Part shown: positions 24,127 through 33,085 of the stretch, in pieces
How the letters are laid out: the number at the start of each line of letters is the position of its first letter
Numbering within the stretch: position 1 is the stretch's first letter
Source of the DNA: Tranquillimonas alkanivorans
GTDB taxonomy: Bacteria; Pseudomonadota; Alphaproteobacteria; Rhodobacterales; Rhodobacteraceae
Direction of reading: 5' to 3'
DNA length: 64,000 nt
NCBI RefSeq assembly: GCF_900115595.1
Contig: NZ_FOXA01000001.1
Location: 434,001 to 498,000 of the forward strand
Notes under the pieces: generated by a model
Database searches by the model: none
What the model saw: the letters and a program-made list of their open reading frames with translations, nothing else
What the model was told of the DNA's origin: nothing
Made by a program: the position numbers and the translations under genes

Positions 24127-25493
24127 GGGACTGCTCGATCTCCCTTCGGATCAACCCAGCGTAGCAGATACAGGGCAAGAATGAAGAGAAGGATGACAGG
24201 CGCGATCCCGAAGCGCGCGCTTTCGCTCACCCACGTCACCAGTCCGATCAGCGCGGGGGCGAGGAACGCGGTGGCCTTGCCCGACAACGCGTAAAGCCCG
24301 AACGCCTCGGTCGGGCGGTCCGGCGTGGCGTGGCGCACCATCATGGTGCGCGACGCCGCCTGCAGCGCCCCGCCCGCCGCGCCGATGGCGGCGCCGAGGA
24401 CATAGAACACGATGTCGGGCACGTTCGACCCGGGCGAAAGCGGGACGCCGAAGATCGACTCGCGCGTCATCGACACGATCACGGTGCACACGGCGGTCAG
24501 GACCCAGACGTTGAACAGGATGACCGGCTTCGGTCCGTAGCGACCGTCGGCGCGTCCGCCGATCCAGGTGAAGACGCCGGCGCAGATCGCCCCGATGATG
24601 CCGAAGACGCCGACCATGGTGATCGTCCAGTCCAGCACGAGTGTCGCATAGACGCCCCCGAAGCCGTAAAGCGCGGCCAGCGCGTCGCGATAGAACATCG
24701 ACGACGCCAGGTACGCCGCCAAGCTGCGCCGCCGGACGATCGAGGACAGCGACTGCCGCAGATCGCTCAGCGCCCGCGCCATGCTCGCCCGCTTCGCCGG
24801 CCAGCGCTCGTCCCGCACCCACATGAAGAACGGGATCATGAAGACGACGTACCAGATCGCCGCGAACGGACCCACGGCGCGCGTTCCCTCCCGCGCCTCC
24901 GGGTCCAGCCAGAGGGGCGGCGTCAGTCCGATCAGGGTCGTCCCGCTCTCGTTCTCGGCGAAGATCAGCAGCATCACGAACAGCGACACGACGCCCCCCG
25001 CGTACCCCAGCGCCGCGCCCGAGCCCGAGATCCGCCCGATCGCCCCGTCGCGGCCCAGCGAGGGAAGAAGCGCGTTGGTGAAGATCGTCGTGTACTCCGC
25101 CCCGATCATCCCCAGCCCGAAGGCCAGAAGCGCCCACCAGAGGGTCGAGCCGTCTGGCAGCGTCCACCACAGCCCCCACGTGCCCAGCACGTAGACGACC
25201 GAGAAGCCCACGATCCACGGCATCCGCCGCCCCGCGCTGTCGGCCAGCGCGCCCAGGACCGGCGCGGTGAAGGCAATCAACATGCCGGTCGCGGTCTGCC
25301 CCAGCGACCACAGCGACTGCGCGCGCGAGTCCGCGACGTGCTCGGTCAGGCCCTCGGCCACGAAGAACCCGGTGGCGACCGAGGCGAAGTAGGGTCCGAA
25401 GACGAAGGTGAGGATGAGGGTATAGAAAGGCTGCGTCGCCCAGTCGAACATCATCCAGCCGATGATGCGCTTCCTGCCTGCCGTGTCGGCCAT
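24099..25493 (-). CDS. MFS transporter, UMF1/Atg22-like
   Basis: 464 residues with about 12 membrane segments. The opening WMMFDWATQPFYTLILTFVF is typical of the UMF1/Atg22-like MFS family, as are AYLASSMFYRDALAALYGFG and the ending TWVSESARFG. Substrate is unknown; fungal Atg22 exports amino acids from vacuoles. The gene ends inside the start of mepA, so it may supply or clear cell-wall turnover products, which is inference. Confidence 0.87.
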   Translation of the reverse strand: MADTAGRKRIIGWMMFDWATQPFYTLILTFVFGPYFASVATGFFVAEGLTEHVADSRAQSLWSLGQTATGMLIAFTAPVLGALADSAGRRMPWIVGFSVVYVLGTWGLWWTLPDGSTLWWALLAFGLGMIGAEYTTIFTNALLPSLGRDGAIGRISGSGAALGYAGGVVSLFVMLLIFAENESGTTLIGLTPPLWLDPEAREGTRAVGPFAAIWYVVFMIPFFMWVRDERWPAKRASMARALSDLRQSLSSIVRRRSLAAYLASSMFYRDALAALYGFGGVYATLVLDWTITMVGVFGIIGAICAGVFTWIGGRADGRYGPKPVILFNVWVLTAVCTVIVSMTRESIFGVPLSPGSNVPDIVFYVLGAAIGAAGGALQAASRTMMVRHATPDRPTEAFGLYALSGKATAFLAPALIGLVTWVSESARFGIAPVILLFILALYLLRWVDPKGDRAVPWSEASSPA

Positions 25494-25564
25494 TCCCGCC
25501 TGCCCGTCCTGCCCCTTGCGCGGGCATCAAACAGGCAATGGCGCGGCCGCGCAATCGTCGCGGC

Positions 25565-26095
25565 TCAGCCCTCGGGCGGCCAGGGACGCTCGGCCTCGGC
25601 CGCGATCCACGCCTGCACCCAGCCCGGCAGGTCGGGACTGTCGGGCGACATGCCCGCCGCCCGCGTCACCTCGGCCGGGGACACGATGCCCGCCTTCGAG
25701 GTCACGGCGGTGCGCAGGAGCACTTGGCTGGTGCAGTCGCCGTTCCGCCACATCGACTGGGCGAGATAGAAGAACTTGTCGTCCCAGCCGATCACCCGGC
25801 TGCGCATCTCGATCTTGTGGAACGCCCGCACCCGGCGGCGATAGCGGATCGAGGCGCCCGCCACGGTCCCGGCCCAGCCGTTGTCGCGCATCAGCTTCAC
25901 CATGCCGATCCGCTGGAACAGCACCAGCCGCCCCAGGTCGTAAAGCGTCAGCGTGCGGCCGTTGTTCAGCTCGACCCAAACGTCGAGGTCGTGCGGCCAG
26001 CAGACGTGATGCGACACATGCGTGTCGAACAGGTCGAGCGGCTCGGACTTGCGGAACTTCAGCGCCTGGCCGGCGAGGCGGAACACGGGATACAT
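25565..26095 (-). CDS. Thioesterase-family (hotdog) protein, THEM6-like
   Basis: 176 residues from ATG 26095 (MYPVFRLAGQ); an ATG at 26122 is also possible and neither has a strong ribosome site. Hotdog features are DTHVSHHVCWPHDLDVWVEL (the catalytic Asp region), NGRTLTLYDLGR and the strand IGWDDKFFYLAQSMW. It is probably an acyl-CoA thioesterase of unknown chain preference. It stands alone, head to head with the yggT gene. Confidence 0.82.
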   Translation of the reverse strand: MYPVFRLAGQALKFRKSEPLDLFDTHVSHHVCWPHDLDVWVELNNGRTLTLYDLGRLVLFQRIGMVKLMRDNGWAGTVAGASIRYRRRVRAFHKIEMRSRVIGWDDKFFYLAQSMWRNGDCTSQVLLRTAVTSKAGIVSPAEVTRAAGMSPDSPDLPGWVQAWIAAEAERPWPPEG

Positions 26096-26212
26096 GCCGC
26101 GCATGTGACCGGGCCGGCACAAGGCGTCAAACGGGACGTTGCGGCAAAACCTTGCCTCGGCGTTTTGCGCCGCTTAGGTGTCGTGCGACGCATTCAGGGG
26201 ACCGCCGGACAA

Positions 26213-26500
26213 ATGACTTCACTCCTCCAGATCATGCTGCTGATCCTCGACGTGGTGTGGTTCATCATGATCGCCCACATCGTGATGAGCTGGCTGATCA
26301 ACTTCCAGGTGCTCAATCTGCACCAGCAGTTCGTCGCGCAGATCTGGTACGGGCTGAACCGCCTGCTGGAGCCGCTATACGAGCCGATCCGCCGCATCCT
26401 GCCGCCGACCGGCGGACTCGACCTGGCCCCGCTGGTGGCGCTGATCGCGATCTACGCGATCCGGATCATCCTGATCAACAACGCGGCGGCGTTCTACTGA
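26213..26500 (+). CDS. YggT family membrane protein
   Basis: 95 residues with two hydrophobic stretches (LLQIMLLILDVVWFIMIAHIV and LAPLVALIAIYAIRIIL) and the family hallmark LLEPLYEPIRRILPPTGGLDLAPL between them. YggT proteins are small inner-membrane proteins linked to osmotic tolerance and cell division, with no firm biochemical role. A perfect GC-rich palindrome 20 bases after the stop ends the transcript. Confidence 0.9.
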   Translation: MTSLLQIMLLILDVVWFIMIAHIVMSWLINFQVLNLHQQFVAQIWYGLNRLLEPLYEPIRRILPPTGGLDLAPLVALIAIYAIRIILINNAAAFY

Positions 26501-26520
26501 CTGTCCGCGCATGAGCCGAC

Positions 26521-26542
26521 CGAAGCCCCGCGCGGGGCTTCG
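26521..26542 (+). terminator. Hairpin terminator after yggT
   Basis: A 22-base perfect palindrome (arms CGAAGCCCCGC and GCGGGGCTTCG), 20 bases past the yggT stop, followed by CGTTTGTG. As a hairpin it would have an 8-9 pair stem with a GCGC-region loop. Confidence 0.7.
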
Positions 26543-26627
26543 CGTTTGTGACCTCCTGTCGCTTGTTCAGCGAATCTTCATCTGCGATGTTCACTGAAAC
26601 GAGCAGACAGAAGAATTGAACAGGCCC

Positions 26628-28670
26628 ATGCCGTCGCCCGACGCGCTGCTATCCTCCGTATTCGGCTTCGACGCCTTCCGACCCGGCCAGCGCGAGATCG
26701 TGGACGCCGTGGCCGCGGGCGAGAACACGCTCGCCATCATGCCGACGGGCGGGGGCAAGTCGCTGTGCTACCAGCTTCCCGCGCTCTGCCGCGACGGCAT
26801 CACCGTCGTCATCTCTCCGCTCATCGCGCTGATGCGCGACCAGGTGCGCGGCCTGCGCGAAGCGGGGGTCGAGGCCGGGGCGTTGACCTCGGGCAACACC
26901 GAGGAAGAGACAGACGCCGTCTTTTCCGCCATCGACGAGGGGCGGCTGAAGCTTCTCTATATGGCGCCCGAACGGCTCGCCTCGGGCGGGACGGAGCGGC
27001 TGTTGCGCCGCGCGGCTGTCTCGCTTGTCGCCGTGGACGAAGCGCACTGTGTCAGCCAGTGGGGCCACGACTTCCGCCCCGACTACCTGCGCATCGGCGC
27101 GCTGCGCCAGACGCTGGGCGTGCCGCTCGCCGCCTTCACCGCCACGGCGGACGAGGAGACGCGGGAAGAGATCGTCGCGCGCCTGTTCGACGGCGCGCCG
27201 CCGCGCCTGTTCCTGCGCGGCTTCGACCGGCCCAACATCCACCTCGCCTTCGCCGCCAAGGACAATCCCCGCCGCCAGATCCTGGCCTTTGCCGCCGCCC
27301 GGAAGGAACAGGCCGGCATCGTCTATTGCGCCACCCGCGCCAAGACCGAGAGCCTCGCCGCCGCCCTGCGCGAAGCCGGACACGCCGCCTGCGCCTATCA
27401 CGGCGGGATGGAGCCGGACGAGCGTCGCGCGGTCGAGACGCGGTTCCAGCAGGAGGACGGGCTGATCGTCGCCGCCACGGTCGCCTTCGGCATGGGCGTG
27501 GACAAGCCTGACATCCGCTGGGTCGCCCACGCCGACCTCCCGAAGTCGATCGAGGCGTATTACCAGGAAATCGGCCGCGCCGGCCGCGACGGCGCCCCGG
27601 CCGAGACGCTGACGCTTTACGGCCCCGACGACATCCGCCTGCGCCGCAGCCAGATCGACGAAGGCCTCGCCCCGCCCGAACGCAAGGCCGCCGACCACGC
27701 GCGGCTGAACACGCTTCTCGGGCTGGCCGAGTCGCTGGGCTGCCGCCGCCAGCGGCTGCTGAAGTACTTCGGCGAGGAGTCCGAGCCCTGCGGCAACTGC
27801 GACCTCTGCGGCCGCCCGGCCGAGGTGTTCGACGGCACCGAAGCCGTGCGCAAGGCGCTGTCGGCCATCCTGCGCACGGGTGAAAGCTTCGGCGCGGGCC
27901 ACCTGATCGACATCCTGACGGGCAATGAGACCGACAAGGTGCGCCAGCGCGGCCATGACGGCCTGCCGACCTTCGGCGTGGGCCGCGAGTTCGACCGCCG
28001 CCAGTGGCAGGCGATCTTCCGGCAGATGATGGGCCATGACCTCGTCCGCCCCGACCCCGAACGCCACGGCGCGCTCCGCATGACCGACCCCGCCCGCCCG
28101 ATCCTGCGCGGCGAGGAAGAGATTGCGCTGCGCAAGGACGCGATGAAGGCTGCCGCCTCGGCCCGCCCCGCCGTCAAAGCGCTGGTGAGCGAGGAGGACG
28201 CGCCGCTCCTGTCGGCCCTCAAGGCCAAGCGCCGCGCGCTTGCCGAGGCCGCGCGCGTCCCCGCCTATGTCATCTTCAACGACCGCACCCTGATCGAGAT
28301 GGCCGAGAAGCGCCCCGCCACGCTGGATCAGATGGCCGGTATCGGCGGCGTCGGCGCCAAGAAGCTCGAGCGCTACGGCGACGCCTTCCTCGAAGTGATC
28401 GCGGGCGAGGCCGAGCAGGTGCATCCCCAGCGCCGCAAGCTTGCCGGGCGCGCCGCCGGGTCGATCTATGACCGCCTGCTGGCCGTGCAGGGGCAGCTCG
28501 CGCGCGGCGAGGACGGGACGGAAAAGCCGCTCTCCTGCTCCGCCTCGCTTCTGGCGAAGGTGGCCGAAACGCGCCCCACCGATCAGGACGCGCTGGCCCG
28601 CCTGCTGGGCGACCGGCGGGCCGAGCGGTTCGGCCCCGCCTTCCTGAACGTGCTGTCCGAGGCCGGCTGA
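26628..28670 (+). CDS. recQ: ATP-dependent DNA helicase RecQ
   Basis: 680 residues. It unwinds DNA 3' to 5' in recombination repair. Helicase motifs include Walker A MPTGGGKSLCYQLP, the DEAH box AVDEAHCVSQWGHDFRPDY and QEIGRAGRDG. The zinc-binding RQC cysteines (CGNCDLCG) follow. A C-terminal HRDC domain (PAYVIFNDRTLIEMAEKRP) and a further basic tail complete the classic layout. An in-frame TTG at 26616 is an alternative start; both have weak ribosome sites. Its stop overlaps the start of the GNAT gene (TGATG). Confidence 0.96.
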   Translation: MPSPDALLSSVFGFDAFRPGQREIVDAVAAGENTLAIMPTGGGKSLCYQLPALCRDGITVVISPLIALMRDQVRGLREAGVEAGALTSGNTEEETDAVFSAIDEGRLKLLYMAPERLASGGTERLLRRAAVSLVAVDEAHCVSQWGHDFRPDYLRIGALRQTLGVPLAAFTATADEETREEIVARLFDGAPPRLFLRGFDRPNIHLAFAAKDNPRRQILAFAAARKEQAGIVYCATRAKTESLAAALREAGHAACAYHGGMEPDERRAVETRFQQEDGLIVAATVAFGMGVDKPDIRWVAHADLPKSIEAYYQEIGRAGRDGAPAETLTLYGPDDIRLRRSQIDEGLAPPERKAADHARLNTLLGLAESLGCRRQRLLKYFGEESEPCGNCDLCGRPAEVFDGTEAVRKALSAILRTGESFGAGHLIDILTGNETDKVRQRGHDGLPTFGVGREFDRRQWQAIFRQMMGHDLVRPDPERHGALRMTDPARPILRGEEEIALRKDAMKAAASARPAVKALVSEEDAPLLSALKAKRRALAEAARVPAYVIFNDRTLIEMAEKRPATLDQMAGIGGVGAKKLERYGDAFLEVIAGEAEQVHPQRRKLAGRAAGSIYDRLLAVQGQLARGEDGTEKPLSCSASLLAKVAETRPTDQDALARLLGDRRAERFGPAFLNVLSEAG

Positions 28671-29389
28671 TGTCCGCCGCGCCGCGCATCAACGCGTTCG
28701 GCCAGCCCATCGGCGCTGCGCTGGAGACCTCGCTGCCCCGCCCCCGTCCGCCACGAGCGGCCATGCGGGGGCGGTACTGCGCCGTCGTGCCAACCGACGT
28801 CTCGATCCACGCCTCCGAACTCTACCGCGCCTTCGCCCGGGACGCCGGAGGCCGCGACTGGACCTACCTCGGCTACGGCCCGTTCGACACCTACGACGCC
28901 TTTCGCCGCTGGCTCGACACCACCTGCACCGGCGACGACCCGCTGTTTCACACGATCCTCGACGGCGCGGGTCGCCCGGCGGGGCTGGCCAGCTACCTGC
29001 GGATTGAACCGGCGGTCGGCGTGATGGAGGTCGGGCACATTCACCTCTCCCCCGGTCTTCAGCGCAGTCGCGCCGCGACCGAGGCGATGGCGCTGATGAT
29101 GGCCCGGGCCTTCGACGAGCTCGGCTATCGCCGCTACGAATGGAAGTGCGACGCGCTCAATGCGCCGTCCCGGCGGGCGGCCGAGCGGCTGGGCTTCACT
29201 TATGAGGGCACGTTCCGGCAGGCGACGGCCTACAAGGGCCGCAATCGCGACACCGCCTGGTACTCGGTCGTCGACGGCGAATGGCCGGCCCTGCGCGACG
29301 CCTTCGACGCCTGGCTCTCCCCCGAAAACTTCGACGCCGAGGGGCGGCAAATCAGCCCGCTCGCCACGCCGGGGCGCGCCGCCCTTTGA
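28670..29389 (+). CDS. GNAT-family N-acetyltransferase
   Basis: 239 residues, start overlapping the recQ stop by one base. The RimJ/RimL-type GNAT fold spans about residues 35-205: LASYLRIEPAVGVMEVGHIH, the acetyl-CoA loop with LQRSRAATEAMALMM, and NAPSRRAAERLGFTYEGTFR. It probably acetylates a small amine or an N-terminus; the target is unknown. The link to recQ is only positional. Confidence 0.88.
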   Translation: MSAAPRINAFGQPIGAALETSLPRPRPPRAAMRGRYCAVVPTDVSIHASELYRAFARDAGGRDWTYLGYGPFDTYDAFRRWLDTTCTGDDPLFHTILDGAGRPAGLASYLRIEPAVGVMEVGHIHLSPGLQRSRAATEAMALMMARAFDELGYRRYEWKCDALNAPSRRAAERLGFTYEGTFRQATAYKGRNRDTAWYSVVDGEWPALRDAFDAWLSPENFDAEGRQISPLATPGRAAL

Positions 29390-29441
29390 CACCCGTGGCG
29401 GCCGGCGTAATTAACCCGCCGGACATGCAACGAGGGACGCG

Positions 29442-30206
29442 ATGCTGGTAGTGATTTCCCCGGCCAAGAAGCTGGACATGAGCGCCTGGGACGGCGAGAC
29501 CACGATGCCGGATTTCCAGGATCAGGCAAACCTGCTGGCCGGGCACGCGCGCGAGCTGAGCGTGGACGACCTCAAGTCGCTCATGGGCCTGTCCGACGAC
29601 CTGGCGAAGCTGAACCGCGACCGCTTCCGCGATTTCGCCGACGCCTCGACTCCCGACAACAGCAAGGCCGCCGCGTTGGCCTTCGCCGGCGACACCTATC
29701 ATGGGCTCGAAGCCGCGACGCTGGACGAGGACGCGCTACGCTGGGCGCAGGGCCACCTGCGCATCCTGTCGGGGCTTTACGGCCTTCTCCGCCCCCTCGA
29801 CGCGATCCAGCCCTACCGGCTCGAGATGGGCAGCCGGCTGAAGACCGAGCGGGGCAAGAACCTCTACGACTTCTGGGGCGACACCATCGCCAGGGCGCTG
29901 AACGCGCAGGCGAAGGAGGTCTATACCGGAACGCTGGTGAACTGCGCGAGCCAGGAATACTTCGGCGCCGTGAAGCCCGCCGCGCTAGACCTGCGCGTGA
30001 TCACCCCGGTGTTCATGGAGGACAAGGGCAAGGGCCCGAAAGTCGTCAGCTTCTACGCCAAGAAGGCGCGCGGCGCGATGGCCCGCTTTATCGTGGAGCA
30101 CCGGCTGACGGACCCCCAGTCGATCCTCGACTTCGACAGCGGCGGCTATCGCTACCAGCCCGAGATGTCGGAAGAGGACAAGCCCGTCTTCCTGCGCACG
30201 CACTAG
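29442..30206 (+). CDS. yaaA: Peroxide stress protein YaaA (DUF328)
   Basis: 254 residues, family length. The motifs MLVVISPAKKLD, ALAFAGDTYHGLEA, ILSGLYGLLRPLDAIQPYRL and NCASQEYFGAV are diagnostic. In E. coli YaaA binds DNA and limits free iron damage during hydrogen peroxide stress. GAGGGA precedes the ATG. It converges on kdsD with 4 bases between stops. Confidence 0.95.
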   Translation: MLVVISPAKKLDMSAWDGETTMPDFQDQANLLAGHARELSVDDLKSLMGLSDDLAKLNRDRFRDFADASTPDNSKAAALAFAGDTYHGLEAATLDEDALRWAQGHLRILSGLYGLLRPLDAIQPYRLEMGSRLKTERGKNLYDFWGDTIARALNAQAKEVYTGTLVNCASQEYFGAVKPAALDLRVITPVFMEDKGKGPKVVSFYAKKARGAMARFIVEHRLTDPQSILDFDSGGYRYQPEMSEEDKPVFLRTH

Positions 30207-30210
30207 GGCG

Positions 30211-31218
30211 TCAGCGCACGCCCTGCCCCAGAAGCTGCAACAGCGTCACGAGGCCCGCCGGCCGCCCGTCCTGAAGGATGAAGGCGGCCGAGATGCGCCG
30301 GCCCTGCATCTCGGCCAGCGCGTCGGCGGCCAGCATCTCGGCCTTCATGCTCAGCGGGTCGCGCGTCATTACCTCGGCCACGGCGGTGTCGTACAGCGCC
30401 TCCTGCATCGTCGCCTTCGACTGCCGTTCAAGATAGCGGCGGAAGTCGCCGTCGGTCAGCACGCCCGTCAGCTTGCCGCCTTCGTCCGTGACGCCCACGA
30501 TCCCGAAGTTGCGCGCCGACAGCGCCGACAGCGCGTCGAAGATGCAGGCGCGCTCGCCCACCAGCGGCAGCAGGTCGGGCCCGTGCATGATCTCCTGCAC
30601 CTGCCTGAGCGCGGCACCCAGCTTCCCGCCGGGGTGGAAGTTGTGAAAGCTCGCCTCGGTGAAGCCCTTGAGCTGAAGCAGGTTCACCGCCATCGCGTCA
30701 CCCAGCGCCAGTTGCAGCAGGGTCGATGTCGTGGGGGCCAGATCGTGCGGGCACGCCTCGCGCACCTTGGGCAGGATCAGCCGCACGTCGGCGCTGCGGG
30801 CCAGCGTGCTGTCGGTCCCGCTGGTCATCACGATCAGCGGGACCTTGAAGCGGCGGGCATAGCCGGCGATGTCCGACAGCTCGCGTGTTTCGCCCGACCA
30901 CGACAGCATCAGGATCACGTCGTCCGAGCGGATCATGCCCAGGTCGCCGTGGCTTGCCTCGGCCGGGTGCACGAAGAACGCGGGCGTCCCGGTCGAGGAG
31001 AACGTCGCCGCCAGTTTCGAGCCGACATGCCCCGACTTGCCTAGCCCGGTGACGATCAGCCGCCCGGCGCTGTGGTGGATCATGTCGGTGGCGCGGCTCA
31101 CCGCCTCTTGCAGCGCGGGCTGCTCCAGCGCTTCTTCCAGCGCCTGGAACCCCTCGTGGAACACGGTGAGCGAGCGGCGGACGTTGTTCAGGGTGTCGGG
31201 GTTCAGGGTCTCGGGCAT
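30211..31218 (-). CDS. kdsD: Arabinose-5-phosphate isomerase (KpsF/KdsD/GutQ)
   Basis: 335 residues. An N-terminal SIS domain carries RLIVTGLGKSGHVGSKLAATF and LSWSGETREL. Two CBS domains follow: LPLVGERACIFDALSALS and VAEVMTRDPLSMKAEM. It interconverts ribulose 5-phosphate and arabinose 5-phosphate, the first step of Kdo synthesis. It lies downstream of kdsB and kdsA on the same strand, after a 59-base gap, completing a Kdo supply unit. Only the KdsC phosphatase is missing from the window. Confidence 0.94.
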   Translation of the reverse strand: MPETLNPDTLNNVRRSLTVFHEGFQALEEALEQPALQEAVSRATDMIHHSAGRLIVTGLGKSGHVGSKLAATFSSTGTPAFFVHPAEASHGDLGMIRSDDVILMLSWSGETRELSDIAGYARRFKVPLIVMTSGTDSTLARSADVRLILPKVREACPHDLAPTTSTLLQLALGDAMAVNLLQLKGFTEASFHNFHPGGKLGAALRQVQEIMHGPDLLPLVGERACIFDALSALSARNFGIVGVTDEGGKLTGVLTDGDFRRYLERQSKATMQEALYDTAVAEVMTRDPLSMKAEMLAADALAEMQGRRISAAFILQDGRPAGLVTLLQLLGQGVR

Positions 31219-31277
31219 GACGGCTTCCTCGGGCAGACGCCGCCCCGGTTAGGGCATCGCCGGCCCGAGGGCAACTT

Positions 31278-32096
31278 TCAGGCCTTCACCACCCCGTCCA
31301 GCGCGGCCAGCGTGCGCAGCAGCCCCGCCATCTCGTCCAGCCGCACCATGTTCGGCCCGTCGCTGGGCGAACGCGACGGCTCTTCGTGCGTCTCGATGAA
31401 CACGGCGGCGCAGCCCGCGGCCACCGCGGCGCGCGCCAGCGGCGGCACGAACTCGGCCTGCCCGCCCGACGACGTACCCTGCCCGCCCGGCAACTGGACG
31501 GAGTGCGTCGCGTCGAACACCACCGGGTAGCCCGTGCGCGCCATGATCGGCAGCGACCGCATGTCCGACACCAGCATGTTGTAGCCGAAGCTCGCCCCCC
31601 GCTCGGTCAGCAGGATGCGGCGGTTTCCCGTGCTCTCGATCTTTTCGACGACGTTCTGCATGTCCCACGGGGCAAGGAACTGGCCCTTCTTGACGTTGAT
31701 CGCCGCGCCCGTCTCGCCCGCCGCCAGCAGAAGGTCGGTCTGGCGGCACAGGAAAGCCGGGATTTGCAGGATGTCGACGTGTTCAGCCGCGACGGCGCAC
31801 TGCGCCGCCTCGTGCACGTCGGTCAGCACCGGCACCCCCACCTCCGCCCGCACGCGGGCGAGGATATCCAGCCCCGCCTGAAGCCCCACGCCGCGCTTGC
31901 CCGACAGGCTGGACCGGTTCGCCTTGTCGAAGCTGGCCTTGAAGACGAGGCCCAGCCCCAACTCGTCGCAGATCCCCTTGAGCGTCTCGGCGATCATCTT
32001 CGCGTGCTCGAAGCTTTCCAACTGGCACGGCCCCGAGACCAGCGTGAGCGGCAGGTCGTTGGCGACGGTGACGCCGCCGATCTCGACCCGGTTCAT
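31278..32096 (-). CDS. kdsA: 3-deoxy-8-phosphooctulonate (Kdo-8-P) synthase
   Basis: 272 residues from ATG 32096. It condenses arabinose 5-phosphate with phosphoenolpyruvate to Kdo 8-phosphate. Signature parts are LVSGPCQLES, FKASFDKANRSS, VPVLTDVHE, INVKKGQFLAPWDM and VVFDATHSVQLPG. The start overlaps the kdsB stop as ATGA, so the two are coupled. A longer open frame upstream overlaps kdsB and is not coding. Confidence 0.96.
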   Translation of the reverse strand: MNRVEIGGVTVANDLPLTLVSGPCQLESFEHAKMIAETLKGICDELGLGLVFKASFDKANRSSLSGKRGVGLQAGLDILARVRAEVGVPVLTDVHEAAQCAVAAEHVDILQIPAFLCRQTDLLLAAGETGAAINVKKGQFLAPWDMQNVVEKIESTGNRRILLTERGASFGYNMLVSDMRSLPIMARTGYPVVFDATHSVQLPGGQGTSSGGQAEFVPPLARAAVAAGCAAVFIETHEEPSRSPSDGPNMVRLDEMAGLLRTLAALDGVVKA

Positions 32097-32878
32097 TCGA
32101 TGCCCTCCCGCTTGAAGATGTCTTCCAGGATGGCGACATCGCCGGGATTGTTCAGCTCCCAGTGGTCGCCGCTCTGCGCCACCTCTACGCAACGGACGGT
32201 CATGCCCTCCTCGAGGAAGCGAAGCTGCTCAAGCCCCTCGATCTCTTCCAGCCGCCCCGGCCGCAGCAGCGAATACTGCGCCAGGCTTTCCATGCGATAG
32301 GCATAAAGGCCCAGGTGATAGAACACCTCCGGCTCCTCTCCCCCGGAGTAAGGCACGATCTCTTTGGAGAAATACAGCGCGTCGCCGTTCTCGCGGAACA
32401 CTGCCGTGGTCGCGCCGACGCGGTCGTTGCGCCGGTCGTCGCGCAGTCGCTCCAGCTGTTCGTCGGTGGCCTGCACCACCGGGGTCGCCACCGCCACGCT
32501 CTTGTCCCGCTTCACCGCGGCGATCAGCGCCTCGACGTGGTCGGGCCGGGTCAGCGGCGAATCCCCCTGCAGGTTCACGACGATGCCGGGCGTTGTCGGC
32601 AGGCTCGCCGCGGCCTCGGCGCAGCGCTCGGTCCCGTTGCGGCACTCGTCCGAGGTCATGATGACTTCGGCGCCGAACCCCTCGGCATGCTCGGCGATGC
32701 GGTCGTCGTCGGTGACGACGTATACCGCGTCGACCCCGGCCACCTGTTTCGCCGCCCGCCAGCTTCGCTCGATCAGCGAGCGCGACTGCCCGGTGCAGCC
32801 GGTGAGCTTCGCCAGCGGCTTACCGGGAAACCGGCGCGAGCCGTGGCGCGCGGGGATTGCGATGATGGTGTCGGCCAT
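32093..32878 (-). CDS. kdsB: 3-deoxy-manno-octulosonate cytidylyltransferase
   Basis: 261 residues from ATG 32878 (GAGGATC about 10 bases upstream). It activates Kdo to CMP-Kdo. Motifs: IIAIPARHGSRRFPGKPLA, VVTDDDRIAEHAEGFGAEVI, VVNLQGDSPL and YHLGLYAYR. Note that HGSRRFPGK and the position LQGDSPL differ slightly from the E. coli KdsB R-S-T-R and GDEP patterns, so a closely related sugar is not excluded. It heads the kdsB-kdsA-kdsD unit and is divergent from neuB. Confidence 0.88.
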   Translation of the reverse strand: MADTIIAIPARHGSRRFPGKPLAKLTGCTGQSRSLIERSWRAAKQVAGVDAVYVVTDDDRIAEHAEGFGAEVIMTSDECRNGTERCAEAAASLPTTPGIVVNLQGDSPLTRPDHVEALIAAVKRDKSVAVATPVVQATDEQLERLRDDRRNDRVGATTAVFRENGDALYFSKEIVPYSGGEEPEVFYHLGLYAYRMESLAQYSLLRPGRLEEIEGLEQLRFLEEGMTVRCVEVAQSGDHWELNNPGDVAILEDIFKREGIE

Positions 32879-33085
32879 GAAGGTCTGATCCTCGTGCATC
32901 GGAAGGTTTCGCCGCCGCCGCCCGCGTATCCGGGCGGGCTTGGGCGCTGTCGTTCGTGGGCTTTGCCGGTGCGCCCCTTGCTCGGCGCCGCATCGCACAC
33001 GATATTCCCGCGGGATTCAAGCTTGCAGTGCCACCGCCTTTGGCGACATGACGGCACCCGACCGAGGATGAGGAGCGAGGCGAGA

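Noticed and set aside
26565-26579. GTTC-N7-CTTC, a LexA-like box upstream of recQ
   Set aside because: One of eight conserved bases is wrong, and recQ is not a usual SOS gene in this group. The exact match at imuB is the only one I trust.
26649-28424. Very long open frame antisense to recQ (591 codons)
   Set aside because: recQ has complete helicase motifs on the other strand. The antisense frame is a by-product of G/C-ending codons and has no family features. Similar long antisense frames (for example 1242-2687, 46268-47800, 11690-13324) were dropped for the same reason.
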